NCBI GenBank assembly: GCA_050330205.1
Contig: JBHJOA010000029.1
Span: 51,631-115,630 of the forward strand
Origin: Pelagibius sp050330205
Lineage (GTDB): Bacteria > Pseudomonadota > Alphaproteobacteria > Kiloniellales > Kiloniellaceae
DNA: 64,000 bases
Direction: 5' to 3'
Numbering within the stretch: position 1 is the stretch's first letter; every line of letters starts with the position of its first letter. This document shows, one piece after another, positions 1 through 8,803 of this stretch. The translations under genes were made by a program, and so were the position numbers. The notes under the pieces are model-generated. The model searched no databases and was not told the DNA's origin. It saw only the letters and a program-made list of their open reading frames with translations.

Positions 1-47
1 TGAAGGGCGATGGTGCCGGTTTGTTCTCGCCCTCCGGTTCTTCCAGG

Positions 48-172
48 TCGTCATCCCGGCCAAGCGAGCGCCCCCTGGTTGGAGTGGGGGAGCGCGAGCC
101 GGGAGCCATAGGAGAGGCCGGCCGGGCGCCGAGCCGAACCATGGGCCCTCGCAACAAGTGCGAGGGTGACAG
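48..172. repeat. Intergenic hairpin repeat, copy A
   Basis: This stretch holds two hairpins of the family also seen near 1.9, 20.6, 22.9 and 36.7 kb. The right one pairs CCCTCGC (146-152) with GCGAGGG (160-166) around the loop AACAAGT. The left one starts with TCCCGGC near 54 and closes with GCCGGGA near 108; its stem is longer than in the other copies. No gene is evident in it. Confidence 0.7.
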
Positions 173-189
173 TTGCGGGGTGGTGCCAT

Positions 190-228
190 GCTGCGATCAC
201 GGCGGGCTGCGATCACGGCGGGCTGCGA
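190..228. repeat. 16-bp direct tandem repeat
   Basis: The unit GCTGCGATCACGGCGG occurs twice without a gap (190-205 and 206-221) and is followed by a partial third copy. It lies about 60 bases upstream of the TPP enzyme start. It looks like a slippage duplication; no function is apparent. Confidence 0.75.
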
Positions 229-284
229 GGACGTCGCCAAGTCTGATAGATATGGAACCGAGAATCGATGCGAGAGGCTTTCCC

Positions 285-1907
285 ATGACACCCCACAAAC
301 TCCGCGCCGCCGATCTCGTGGCGCGGCGTCTTTATGAGGCGGGCTGCCGCTTTGCCTTCGGCATGCCGGGCGGCGAGGTGCTGACCCTGGTGGACGCGCT
401 GGAGGCCGCCGGCATTCGTTTCGTGCTGGCCAAGCACGAGAACGCCGCCGGCTTCATGGCCGAGGGGGTGTGGCAACGCAGCGGCGCGCCGGGGATCCTG
501 GTGGCGACGGTCGGACCGGGGGTGGTGAACGGCGTGAACGTCATCGCCAATGCCGAGCAGGACCGTGTGCCGCTCATCGTGCTGACCGGATGCGTCGACG
601 AGACCGAGGCGCTGACCTACACCCACCAGGTCCTCGACCACCAGCAGGTGCTGCGCCCGGTCACCAAGGCCTCCTTCCGCCTCACCGCCGAGGGCGCCGA
701 CGTGATCGCCGACAAGGCGGTCGCCATCGCCACCGAGCCGCGCGCCGGGCCGGTGCACGTCGACGTGCCGATCTCGGTGGCCGACGAGACCGTGGTGCCG
801 CACCTCCTGCGACGCCGCCCGCCGTCCGGCCCCGCGGTGCCGGCGCCGGGCCACGACCTCGACCGCGCGCGGGGCTGGCTGGAGCAGGCGCGGCGGCCGG
901 TGATGATCGTCGGGCTCGACGCCCTGGCCGACGACGCCGGCGAGGCCATCGAGCGCTTTTGCGAGACCTTCTCCGTGCCGGTCCTCACCACCTACAAGGC
1001 CAAGGGCATCGTCGCCGAGGAGCACCCGCTCTGCCTCGGCGCGGCCGGGCTGTCGCCCAAGGCGGACGCCCTGCTGCTGCCCTTCGTCCGGCAGGCGGAC
1101 CTGGTCCTCTGCGCCGGCTACGACCCCATCGAGATGCGCAGCGGCTGGCGCGAGGTCTGGGATCCGCAGCGGGTCCACGTGGTCGACATCGCCGCCGCGC
1201 CCAACCGCCACTACATGCACCAGGCGGGGCTCAACTTCGTCGCCCACACGGGCAAGACGCTGGATATCCTGGGCGATGGCGTCACGCCCCAGGCGACCTG
1301 GGCCGGCGGCGAGATCGAGACGCTGAAGGCGGCCCTGACCGGGGCCTTTCCGCGCGACGAGGACTGGGGCCCGGCGGCGGTCATCGACACCTGCCGCCGG
1401 GTTCTGCCGAAGGAGACGGTGGCGACCTGCGACACCGGCGCTCACCGCATTCTCCTGGCGCAGATGTGGAAAACCTACGAGCCGCGCAGCCTGCTGCAGT
1501 CGACGGGGCTCTGCACCATGGGCTGCGCCCTGCCGCTGGCCCTGGGCGCGCAGCTCGCCGAGCCGGAGCGCCCGGTGGTCGCCTTCACCGGCGACGCCGG
1601 CCTGCTGATGGTGGCGGGCGAGCTGTCGACGGCGGCGGAACTCTCCTCCCGCCTCATCGTCGTGGTCTTCGTCGATGCCAGCCTCGCGCTCATCGACCTG
1701 AAGCAGCGCCAGCGCCAGATGAAGAACGCCGGCGTCGACTTCGCGGCGCACGACTTTGCCGCCATCGCCCGCGCCTTCGGCGGCGTCGGCCATACGGTGA
1801 CGAGCCGGACGGAGCTGGAGACGGCCCTCGACGACGCGCTCACCGCCGAGGCCTTCACCGTCATCGCCGCGGTCATAGAGCGCGGCAGCTATCAAGGGCG
1901 GATTTGA
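285..1907 (+). CDS. Thiamine-pyrophosphate enzyme, acetolactate synthase-like
   Basis: A 540-residue TPP-dependent enzyme with the three-domain layout of acetolactate synthase large subunits and related 2-oxoacid decarboxylases. The N-terminal PYR domain carries GMPGGE and KHENAAGFMAEG, whose Glu52 matches the glutamate that activates TPP. The C-terminal PP domain has GDAGLLM followed by VVFVDASLALIDLKQ, so the usual second half of the TPP-metal motif (NN) is replaced, as in several ALS-like subfamilies of unknown substrate. I chose the ATG at 285 because GAGAGG lies seven bases upstream and the family N-terminus begins there; the frame is open further upstream (ATG at 252) but only through repeat sequence. 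No small regulatory subunit gene is adjacent, so a biosynthetic acetolactate synthase is unlikely. The substrate is unknown. Confidence 0.85.
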   Translation: MTPHKLRAADLVARRLYEAGCRFAFGMPGGEVLTLVDALEAAGIRFVLAKHENAAGFMAEGVWQRSGAPGILVATVGPGVVNGVNVIANAEQDRVPLIVLTGCVDETEALTYTHQVLDHQQVLRPVTKASFRLTAEGADVIADKAVAIATEPRAGPVHVDVPISVADETVVPHLLRRRPPSGPAVPAPGHDLDRARGWLEQARRPVMIVGLDALADDAGEAIERFCETFSVPVLTTYKAKGIVAEEHPLCLGAAGLSPKADALLLPFVRQADLVLCAGYDPIEMRSGWREVWDPQRVHVVDIAAAPNRHYMHQAGLNFVAHTGKTLDILGDGVTPQATWAGGEIETLKAALTGAFPRDEDWGPAAVIDTCRRVLPKETVATCDTGAHRILLAQMWKTYEPRSLLQSTGLCTMGCALPLALGAQLAEPERPVVAFTGDAGLLMVAGELSTAAELSSRLIVVVFVDASLALIDLKQRQRQMKNAGVDFAAHDFAAIARAFGGVGHTVTSRTELETALDDALTAEAFTVIAAVIERGSYQGRI

Positions 1908-1934
1908 AGCACCACGCTTCCCACCCCTACCGTT

Positions 1935-2016
1935 GTCATGCTCGGCCAGCGAGCCGGGCACCCAGGGCGGCCACTCGTCGTTTGCCCTGGACCCTCGGCT
2001 CGGGGCCGAAGTTGAC
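1935..2016. repeat. Intergenic hairpin repeat, copy B
   Basis: A degenerate copy of the two-hairpin element: left stem GCTCGGC/GCCGGGC, right stem CCCTCGGC with a partly decayed partner GGCCGAAG. It makes up much of the roughly 300-base gap before the CBS gene. The rest of that gap shows no recognisable gene. Confidence 0.55.
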
Positions 2017-2210
2017 GAACTGAGAAAGGGTGAGGGCGATGAGATGCGCCCGGCAGTCCCTGCCGCCAATCACGCAAACTCCAGGACCGCTGCCGCGCCT
2101 ACGATCCTTCCGGTGGGTGGCGGTTCGTGCTAGCGTTGTTTCCGGGTGTCCGGGCCGGCGCCCGGCATCGATTTGGGGGGGCCAGTTCACCGACTTGCGG
2201 GAATTGTACC

Positions 2211-2645
2211 ATGACAACGATAAAGCAGGTGCTCGATAGCAAGGGGTACGACGTCTTGACCGTCGAACCGGGAGACACGGTGCTCCATGCCCTCGAGCAG
2301 ATGGCGAGCCACAACGTCGGCGCCGTGATGGTGACGGAGAATGGTGCGCCGGTTGGAATTTTTACCGAGCGCGACTACGCCCGGAGCGTCATCCTGAAAG
2401 GCAGGTCGTCGACGACCACCCCGATCCGCGACGTTATGAGTTCCGAGGTGGTCTTCGTGCGGCCCGAGCAGACGGTGGACGAGTGCATGGCCATCATGAC
2501 CGGCAAGCGGTTCCGCCATATGCCGGTGATGCAAGCGGGCAAGCTGACCGGCATCGTATCGATCGGCGATCTGGTCAAGACCATCATCGACCAGCAGGAA
2601 TTCACCATCGAGCAGCTCAAGGGCTACATCGCCGGCGGCGGCTGA
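2211..2645 (+). CDS. CBS-domain protein
   Basis: A 144-residue soluble protein made almost entirely of two CBS repeats (about residues 8-65 and 75-135), forming one Bateman module. Diagnostic features are NVGAVMVTENGAPVGIFTER in the first repeat and FRHMPVMQAGKLTGIVSIGD in the second. Stand-alone proteins of this kind bind adenine nucleotides or SAM and act as energy or redox sensors for partner enzymes; the ligand here cannot be told from sequence. The start at 2211 gives the normal family N-terminus (MTTIKQVLDSKG); the frame runs further upstream but without domain content. The gene is convergent with the DUF1194 gene, and the two stops are 12 bases apart. Confidence 0.85.
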   Translation: MTTIKQVLDSKGYDVLTVEPGDTVLHALEQMASHNVGAVMVTENGAPVGIFTERDYARSVILKGRSSTTTPIRDVMSSEVVFVRPEQTVDECMAIMTGKRFRHMPVMQAGKLTGIVSIGDLVKTIIDQQEFTIEQLKGYIAGGG

Positions 2646-2657
2646 GGTGCGCGCAAG

Positions 2658-3380
2658 CTAGCGACCCGCCCAGGCGATCTCCAGGATCAGCTTGCGTATG
2701 AGCGCGTCGACGAATTCGTCCTCGCGCTCGACGGCGATGGCGAAGGCGCCCATGCCGCCGATGACGTCCTGGCGGTAGTGGTCCACCAGGGAGGAGCCGC
2801 CGGGGCCGCTCAGCCCGCCGCCGCGGTAGTGCAGGGCGAGGCCGTTGATGACGATGCCGGCGTCAAGCGCCAGCTGGCGCGCCAGGGGCAGCGGCATGCC
2901 GCCGCGCTGGCCGGCGTCGCCGGAGACGTCGATCACCTTGCGGTAGCCGTCGAAGCCGTTGCCGGCCATCCACTGCTGGCAGAAGGCGATGGCGTTGCTG
3001 ATGGAGTTCCAGCCGAAGGCGCGGCGTGGCGCGGCCACCACCGCCTCGGCGAAGGCGTCGGCCTGCGCCTGACCCTCGATGAGCGTCCAGTCGACGATGG
3101 GGTGCATGGAGTCCGGTCCGCCCCATTCCATGAGCGCGACGGCGACGGCGCCCTCGAAGCCCGAGGTCATGACGCCGACCACCTGCGGATCGGTGATCGC
3201 CTGGGCATAGGCCTGGCGCTGGAACACGAACTCGTCCTCCTGGATCGAGCCGGAGCCGTCGACGGCGAGGCAGAGCTCGAGATCGACCTTCTGGCGCCCG
3301 CCCTCCTGGGCATGAACGGGCAGCGCCGGCAACAGGCAGGCGGAGAAAAACAGCAGCCAAACGCAGCGCATTGCCCTCAT
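2658..3380 (-). CDS. Exported DUF1194 (von Willebrand A-like) protein
   Basis: A 240-residue secreted or periplasmic protein of the DUF1194 family, which has a von Willebrand factor A fold. It begins with a signal peptide ending near PVHAQEGG. The metal-ion site is visible as LAVDGSGSIQEDEF, a DxSxS-type MIDAS, and a later VIDVSGDAGQRGG segment is conserved in the family. Its function is not known; VWA domains normally mediate metal-dependent protein binding. A second ATG nine bases inside (3371) has GATGAGG just upstream and could be the true start. A paralogue lies at 59989-60750. Confidence 0.8.
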   Translation of the reverse strand: MRAMRCVWLLFFSACLLPALPVHAQEGGRQKVDLELCLAVDGSGSIQEDEFVFQRQAYAQAITDPQVVGVMTSGFEGAVAVALMEWGGPDSMHPIVDWTLIEGQAQADAFAEAVVAAPRRAFGWNSISNAIAFCQQWMAGNGFDGYRKVIDVSGDAGQRGGMPLPLARQLALDAGIVINGLALHYRGGGLSGPGGSSLVDHYRQDVIGGMGAFAIAVEREDEFVDALIRKLILEIAWAGR

Positions 3381-3458
3381 CCCCCGGGGTTCATCCGTAC
3401 TCCTGTCCGCCGCGCCGGCGGTCGTCAGAAGGGGATATAGGACGCGAAGGTGCCGCGG

Positions 3459-4346
3459 CTACTGCGTGCCGCGAACCGACATCGAGCGGACGGCATAGTC
3501 GCCGGCACGATTGGCGATGAGGACGCCGTCGAAGCCCGACTTGAAGCTGGTATCGTTGACCGCGAAGAGTTCCTGCTCGCCGAGCGCCGCCGCCATCGTG
3601 CCGTCCTGCCGCCGTGACAGCGTGAGGGTGACGGGCGCGTCGTCGGCGAGGCTCTCCTCGATCTCGGCGCTGTCGACCGTCCGCGTGGTGCCGCGCGCGG
3701 AGACCGCCAGCAGGGAAATCACGGCACCGGCCTCCGCCTTGGGGACGTACAGCAGGCGGTAGCCGGCGTTGGTGCCCTGGTAGACGCCGAGTTCCAGGCC
3801 GCCCTCGTCGTCGCGCGGCATGGCGCGGGTGGTGACCTCGGCGCGCAGCTGGAAGGCGTTGCTGACCGGCAGCGCCGCCTTGGCGAGCGCGGGAACGGTC
3901 GGATCGGCCGCCTGGCTGCCCTGCGAGCCCTTGGTGCCGAGCGCCTGGCCGAGCAGGCCGCCAATGATCTCGCCGACCACCTCCTTGTCGCTTTTCGACT
4001 CGCCCGCTGCCGGGCGCTGCACCTGGGAGCGCAGGCCGCGCGACCAGTCCATCTTCATCTCGCCCTGGCGTACCTCCCAGGGGGCCTTGGGCAGCGTGCC
4101 CTTGGAATCGAAGGTGTGGTCGAGCAGGACGACCGGCCAGACCTCGCCGTAGCGTCCGGTGAGCGCCCGCAGGTCGTGCAGGAACCAGGGGTCGGCCAGG
4201 TTCTCCGCCGCGCCCTTGTCGATCAGCGCGTTGAGCTCCTGCAGCAGGGTTTCGAGCTTCTCCTCGTCGCTCTGGGCGGCCAGGGGTGGGGCCTGGAGGC
4301 AGACCAGGGCAAAGCCGGCCAGCCCCGCAGTTACGATCCTTCGCAT
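3459..4346 (-). CDS. Exported hypothetical protein
   Basis: A 295-residue protein I do not recognise. It starts with a clear signal peptide (hydrophobic GLAGFALVCLQAPPLAAQ), followed by a helical segment around DEEKLETLLQELNALIDKG and a conserved-looking WFLHDLRALTGRYGEVWP. The C-terminal half is predicted mostly beta from its alternating pattern. The start at 4346 is supported by GGGAGA upstream and by the signal peptide. The frame stays open for another 166 codons upstream, but that part has no protein character. It probably acts in the periplasm or on the cell surface. It lies downstream of nothing obvious and ends about 80 bases from the DUF1194 gene start. Confidence 0.7.
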   Translation of the reverse strand: MRRIVTAGLAGFALVCLQAPPLAAQSDEEKLETLLQELNALIDKGAAENLADPWFLHDLRALTGRYGEVWPVVLLDHTFDSKGTLPKAPWEVRQGEMKMDWSRGLRSQVQRPAAGESKSDKEVVGEIIGGLLGQALGTKGSQGSQAADPTVPALAKAALPVSNAFQLRAEVTTRAMPRDDEGGLELGVYQGTNAGYRLLYVPKAEAGAVISLLAVSARGTTRTVDSAEIEESLADDAPVTLTLSRRQDGTMAAALGEQELFAVNDTSFKSGFDGVLIANRAGDYAVRSMSVRGTQ

Positions 4347-4450
4347 GGTATCTCTCCCTGTGGCGACCCCTGGTTCTGACCTTTTCTTTTCATTGTTCCA
4401 CAGAAGGCGAAGGCCGGGAAGGCACCGCTGCGGGCCCGCGGCGGCCCGCT

Positions 4451-4597
4451 TCAGGGCGCCGCGAAGGCGGCCATCAGCGTCTCCACCCGCTCCTGCAAAA
4501 CACATCCCGCGTAGGGCTCCGCTGGGAGGGCGCCCTCGAAGGCCTTCTCCTGGCCCTGCTTCACCTTGAAGCGCTTCATGGAGATGAGCATGCGCAT
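4451..4597 (-). pseudogene. Remnant of a small ABM-type monooxygenase-like gene
   Basis: A 48-codon frame reading MRMLISMKRFKVKQGQEKAF at its start. MKRFKVKQGQEKAFE resembles the first strand and helix of antibiotic-biosynthesis-monooxygenase (heme-degrading monooxygenase-like) proteins, which are about 95-110 residues. After that match it jumps to a C-terminal-looking helix (LQERVETLMAAFAAP) and stops, so the central part is missing. It could be an internal deletion of an ABM gene, or a coincidence in a short frame. It lies inside an otherwise gene-free gap of about 740 bases (4347-5090); I see nothing else definite in that gap. Confidence 0.35.
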
Positions 4598-5090
4598 GCC
4601 TTCGAGGCTCTAGAACGCGGCGGGTATGATGGCGGGCGAGGGACGCGATCGCAAAAAAACTGCGATTCGCTCGCAATGATTGGGTTGCCGGCGCGCTCGA
4701 GCGGCGCGGATTCCGAGGGTTGATTAGCACGCCGGGTCGGGGGAGAGCGCGGCGCACGCGCAGCCTGCCCTCCCTGCCGTCGCCAGCGAATTCGCTCGGC
4801 GATTGCAGTATTAGAGTTCCTACAAACTCCAACCATTTCCACATTGGTCAGGCGTAACATGAATTTCGCGCTGGGCGTTCGCAAGAACCCATGCTTAAAT
4901 TCCGCGGTGTTTCCGATCTGGCGCCCGGGCGGTTGTGATCAATAGATCGATTGGTTCAATCATTGGTATTGGGCGCGCAAGAGAAACGGCCGGATTCCGA
5001 GTACCTTCATCGCACGGTTCGGGACCGTTAAAACAAGTATAGATTGCATTCCCGGCGCGTCCGGGCGGCCAGATGCAAAGGGAGAAGCGA

Positions 5091-6050
5091 ATGCGCTTAG
5101 CGACGATCGATCTGGGTTCCAGGACCGCGGCGGCGGTCCTCCTTTCCGACGGCTCGGCGCTGCTGCTCGATACGCTGGGTGATTTCGGCAGGGATCTTCC
5201 GCCAGATGTCGCGGCGGCCTTCGCTTCGGGGTCCATGCTCGCGATCATCAAGGCGGGCCCGGCTGCGCAAGACACTGCGGCGCGCGCCGCCGCCGCGGCG
5301 GAGGCCGGGCAACTGACTGCGGCGATCCGCCCGGCCAACACGGTGCGCCTGCGCGCGCCGGTGCCTCATCCGGGCAAGAACGTCGTTTGTGTCGGTCGCA
5401 ACTATGCCGAGCACATCGCCGAGGGTGAGCGCGCGCAGAACATCAAGATCGGCGTGACGGAGCACCCGGTGTTCTTCACAAAGCCCGCGACCGCCGTGAT
5501 CGGTCCCGGCGAGACGATCCCGATCTTTCCGCAGCTGTCGACTAAGATCGACTATGAGGTCGAACTGGCGGTGGTGATCGGCAAGGTGGGGCGCGACATT
5601 CCCGCCGAGCGCGCCTTTGATCACGTCTTCGGCTATACAATTCTGAACGACGTGACGGCGCGCGACATTCAACGCCGCCACGGAGGGCAGTTCTTCAAGG
5701 GAAAGGCCCTGGACGGATCGTGTCCCATGGGACCCTGGATCGTGACCGCCGATGACATCGCGGACCCCGCCGATCTCGGGATTCGGCTGTGGGTCAACGG
5801 CGAGTTGCGCCAGAACAGCAACACGGGGGCGATGATCTTCGATATTCCGTCGCTGATCGCCTCGATGTCGGAAGGCATGACGGTGGAGCCCGGCGACATC
5901 CTTGCGACCGGCACGCCGTCGGGCGTCGGCTATGCGATGGAGCCGCCGGGGTTCCTCAAGAGCGGCGACATCGTCACCTGTGAGATCGACGGGCTTGGCC
6001 GCCTCGAGAACCCCGTGAGTACCGTGGAGGCGGCCCGCCGCGTTGCCTGA
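5091..6050 (+). CDS. Fumarylacetoacetate hydrolase family protein
   Basis: A 319-residue FAH-superfamily enzyme: metal-dependent hydrolases, decarboxylases or isomerases acting on 2,4-diketo or oxo-acid substrates. The catalytic C-terminal domain (from about residue 95) shows GRNYAEHIAEG, TKPATAVIGPGETI and the acidic metal-binding IDYEVELAVVIGK, followed by YTILNDVTARDIQ and GKALDGSCPMGPW. The N-terminal 90 residues match the small domain found in ureidoglycolate lyase/FAH-like members. The ATG at 5091 is preceded by GGGAGAAG at good spacing. It is the first gene of an operon with an ABC importer and a dehydrogenase, which suggests catabolism of an imported organic acid. The substrate is not predictable. 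Confidence 0.88.
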   Translation: MRLATIDLGSRTAAAVLLSDGSALLLDTLGDFGRDLPPDVAAAFASGSMLAIIKAGPAAQDTAARAAAAAEAGQLTAAIRPANTVRLRAPVPHPGKNVVCVGRNYAEHIAEGERAQNIKIGVTEHPVFFTKPATAVIGPGETIPIFPQLSTKIDYEVELAVVIGKVGRDIPAERAFDHVFGYTILNDVTARDIQRRHGGQFFKGKALDGSCPMGPWIVTADDIADPADLGIRLWVNGELRQNSNTGAMIFDIPSLIASMSEGMTVEPGDILATGTPSGVGYAMEPPGFLKSGDIVTCEIDGLGRLENPVSTVEAARRVA

Positions 6051-6114
6051 AGACCGGAGCGGAGTTCAACTTTCCGACCGGAGAGACAAAACATAATGAC
6101 AATGGGAGGATGCT

Positions 6115-7137
6115 ATGAGGACTGTCAGATTTGGAATATGCGGGCTTCTCGCAGCGGCGTTCGTCACGTTTGCCGGGATGCCAGCGACTGCGCAGAATTT
6201 AACGCCGGTGACCTTCGTTCAGCCGAGCCCTTCGGCCATCAACTCTTTCCCGGTGTTCGTCGCCATCGGCGAGGGCTACTTCGCTGACGAGGGGCTGGAG
6301 GTCACGGTCGAGTCGATCAACGGATCGGGGCCGGTGCTCCAGGCACTCTCGGCCGGCCAGGCGCACTTCGGGCGACCGGGACCGGGGCCGGTGCTTGCGG
6401 CGCGCGGCCGCGGCGTGGACGTAGTCTTCATCTACAACGTGGCGGCGCGCACCAACTTTGGCATCGTCGTCGAAGAGGGCTCCGATTTCCAGAACGTCAG
6501 CGATCTTCGCGGCAAGACCATTGGCACCGGCACGGCCGATGGAGCCGAAGTCGGCTTCGCCCGAAACGTGCTGCTCGGCGCCGACATGAAGGAAGGCTCG
6601 GACTTCACCTTCCTGACCGTCGGTGACGGCGGGCCGGCGACCGCCGCCTTCACCCGCGGCGACATGTCGGCCTATGCGGCGTCCACCGCCGATGCCGCAA
6701 TCCTGAACCAGCGTGGCCTGAAAGTTCGGGACATCACGCCGGCGGAGTATCAGTCGTTCTTCGGCAACGGTCTCGCCACCATGGGCGACACGGTCCGCAA
6801 CAATCCGGAATTGGTCGAGAAGTTCGGCCGGGCCTTCGCCCGCGGCCACGCATTCGCCCTCGACGATGCGAACCGGGAGAAGGTCCTCGCGCACCTCAAG
6901 GCGGGGAATCCGCAGGAGAGCGAGGACGCGGCCTTCGCCGCGGCGCTATTCGACGCCGTGCGTTCCAAGACCATCCCGATCGATGCGTCGATGGGACTCG
7001 GTTTCCAGCCTCCGGCCGTCTGGGAGGAGTGGCAGAAGAGCCTGCTTGCCACCGGTGATCTGTCCGCGCCGCTCGACGATCTGTCGAAGGCCTACACCAA
7101 CGAATTCGTCGCGGTCTGGAACGCAGGCATTAAGTGA
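6115..7137 (+). CDS. ABC transporter substrate-binding protein, NMT1/SsuA type
   Basis: A 340-residue periplasmic binding protein of the NMT1/THI5/SsuA family. The N-terminus is a signal peptide (LLAAAFVTFAGMPATAQ). The mature part has the family pattern FPVFVAIGEGYFADEGLEVT and a following QALSAGQAHFG, typical of binders of pyrimidine precursors, sulfonates or aromatic acids. GGGAGG lies five bases before the ATG. The stop codon overlaps the ATPase start by one base, so binding protein, ATPase and permease form one translation unit. The linked FAH-like hydrolase and malate/lactate-type dehydrogenase argue for a carboxylate ligand more than a sulfonate; this is inference. Confidence 0.9.
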   Translation: MRTVRFGICGLLAAAFVTFAGMPATAQNLTPVTFVQPSPSAINSFPVFVAIGEGYFADEGLEVTVESINGSGPVLQALSAGQAHFGRPGPGPVLAARGRGVDVVFIYNVAARTNFGIVVEEGSDFQNVSDLRGKTIGTGTADGAEVGFARNVLLGADMKEGSDFTFLTVGDGGPATAAFTRGDMSAYAASTADAAILNQRGLKVRDITPAEYQSFFGNGLATMGDTVRNNPELVEKFGRAFARGHAFALDDANREKVLAHLKAGNPQESEDAAFAAALFDAVRSKTIPIDASMGLGFQPPAVWEEWQKSLLATGDLSAPLDDLSKAYTNEFVAVWNAGIK

Positions 7138-7946
7138 TGGATTCAGCCGCAGTGGCCTCGCCGGTGCACCTCGCGCCCGGCGAGGCCGTGTATGAGCTTT
7201 CCGGCGTGGAGAAGACCTACGGCCGGAATGGCATCCGGGCGCTGGAGGGGATAAACCTGACCCTGACGAAGGGTGGCTTCTGTTCCGTGATTGGATCGAG
7301 CGGCTGCGGCAAGTCGACGCTTCTGAAGATCATGGCGGGCCTGATCCCCCCCACGAAGGGTCGCGTCGTTCTTGCGGGCCAGCCAGTTACCGGTCCGCGA
7401 CGCGACATCGGGATGATGTTCCAGCAGGCGACCCTATTTCCCTGGCGGACCACCATTGAGAACGTCCTGCTGCCTATTGAGATCCGTGATGGCCGCGCCG
7501 CCGCCCGTGCGGCGCGGCCAAAGGGCTTGGCACTGTTGGAACTCGTCGGGCTCAAGGGGTTCGAGGGCGTCTATCCAAACGAGCTCTCCGGCGGCATGGC
7601 ACAGCGTGCGGCGATCTGCCGGATGCTGGTGACCGAGCCCGCCGTGTTGCTGCTCGACGAGCCGTTCAGCGCGCTCGACGAACTATCGCGCGACTTTATG
7701 AACATGGAGCTTCAACGAATCTGCCTCGATCGCAATGCCACGACCTTTCTGGTTACGCATGCTATTCCCGAGGCGGTCATCCTTTCGGATGTGGTCTACG
7801 TGATGAAGCCGCGGCCGGGACGCATCGCCGAGGCGGTCACGATCGACCTGCCGCGTCCACGCACACTCGACATGATCACCACGCCGCGGTTCGGCGCTCT
7901 GGTCGAACACATACGTGGCCGACTCGACAAGGAGGCCTTCCTGTGA
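7137..7946 (+). CDS. ABC transporter ATP-binding protein, SsuB/TauB-like
   Basis: A 269-residue ATPase of the nitrate/sulfonate/taurine importer class. All motifs are present: Walker A GSSGCGKST, Q-loop MMFQQATLFPW, signature LSGGMAQRAAICR, Walker B VLLLDEPFSALDE and the switch histidine in FLVTHAIPEA. It energises the NMT1-type importer encoded on either side of it. The ATG at 7137 overlaps the preceding TGA; a GTG three bases earlier is also possible. The downstream permease begins inside its stop codon. Confidence 0.92.
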   Translation: MDSAAVASPVHLAPGEAVYELSGVEKTYGRNGIRALEGINLTLTKGGFCSVIGSSGCGKSTLLKIMAGLIPPTKGRVVLAGQPVTGPRRDIGMMFQQATLFPWRTTIENVLLPIEIRDGRAAARAARPKGLALLELVGLKGFEGVYPNELSGGMAQRAAICRMLVTEPAVLLLDEPFSALDELSRDFMNMELQRICLDRNATTFLVTHAIPEAVILSDVVYVMKPRPGRIAEAVTIDLPRPRTLDMITTPRFGALVEHIRGRLDKEAFL

Positions 7947-8803
7947 GTAGCGCCGAACGCCTCGAACAGCACGAATCGCAACTCGACACGGTCTGGATCG
8001 AGCAAGTCAGCTGGATCGACCGGGTGCCGCGCGCAGTCTCTATGATCTTCGTTTTTGTGGTCTTTGTCGGACTGTGGGAACTGGTGACGCAGCTCGCTCT
8101 CGTTTCGCCGATCATCCTGCCGACGCCGGCCGAGACCTTCTGGGATCTCATCTTCGTCGGTCGGAACCTCATCGCCGCCGACTACATGCTCGATGCGCTC
8201 TGGATCACGCTGCTCGAGGTGTTCTACGGATTCGCGCTGGCGATCGCCATAGGGTTCTCGCTGGGCGTCCTGGTCGGCGAGACGGCGTTCGGCGAGCGGG
8301 CGATCATGCCGTACCTCGTCGCCATCGACACCATGCCGAAGGTCGCCTTCGCCCCGCTGTTCGTGGCTTGGCTCGGCTTCGGTATCGAGTCCAAGGTCGC
8401 TCTGGCCGCCTTCATAGCGACCTTTCCCATCGTGGTCGGCACGGCCGCGGGCCTGCATGCCGCCGACGAGAACGCGCGGATGCTGTTCAAGACCATGGGG
8501 GCGAGCCGCTGGCAGACGCTGTGGAAGATGAAGCTGCCGACGGGGTTGCCGCATCTCTTCACCGGATTGAAGATCGGCGCGGTGGGCGTCATGGCGGGCG
8601 CGATCACCGGCGAGTTCCTCGGCGGGGGCAAGGGATTCGGCGAGCTGATCCGGGTCGCCGCCTCGCAGCTCAACACGCCGCGCGTGTTCTCGCTGATTCT
8701 CTATCTCAGCCTGGTCGGCCTGGCGCTCTTCGCGACGGTGGTCTGGACCCAGCGGAAGTTCGTGTTCTGGCACAAGGACCGCGTCGTGGGCGGCGATGTC
8801 TGA
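7943..8803 (+). CDS. ABC transporter permease, SsuC/TauC-like
   Basis: A 286-residue inner-membrane permease with about six hydrophobic segments and the cytoplasmic EAA-type loop (AAGLHAADENARMLFKTMGA) that docks onto the ATPase. The start is a GTG at 7943 overlapping the upstream TGA (GTGA); an almost perfect ribosome-binding site, AAGGAGG, ends seven bases before it and decides the choice. The N-terminus is cytoplasmic and rather long (about 30 residues) before the first membrane span. Together with the two preceding genes it forms a complete importer. Confidence 0.92.
   Translation: MSSAERLEQHESQLDTVWIEQVSWIDRVPRAVSMIFVFVVFVGLWELVTQLALVSPIILPTPAETFWDLIFVGRNLIAADYMLDALWITLLEVFYGFALAIAIGFSLGVLVGETAFGERAIMPYLVAIDTMPKVAFAPLFVAWLGFGIESKVALAAFIATFPIVVGTAAGLHAADENARMLFKTMGASRWQTLWKMKLPTGLPHLFTGLKIGAVGVMAGAITGEFLGGGKGFGELIRVAASQLNTPRVFSLILYLSLVGLALFATVVWTQRKFVFWHKDRVVGGDV

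Noticed and set aside
4116..4844. Extended N-terminus of the exported hypothetical protein, and small overlapping frames upstream
   Set aside because: The signal peptide and ribosome-binding site at 4346 set the start. The upstream codons read through non-coding sequence.
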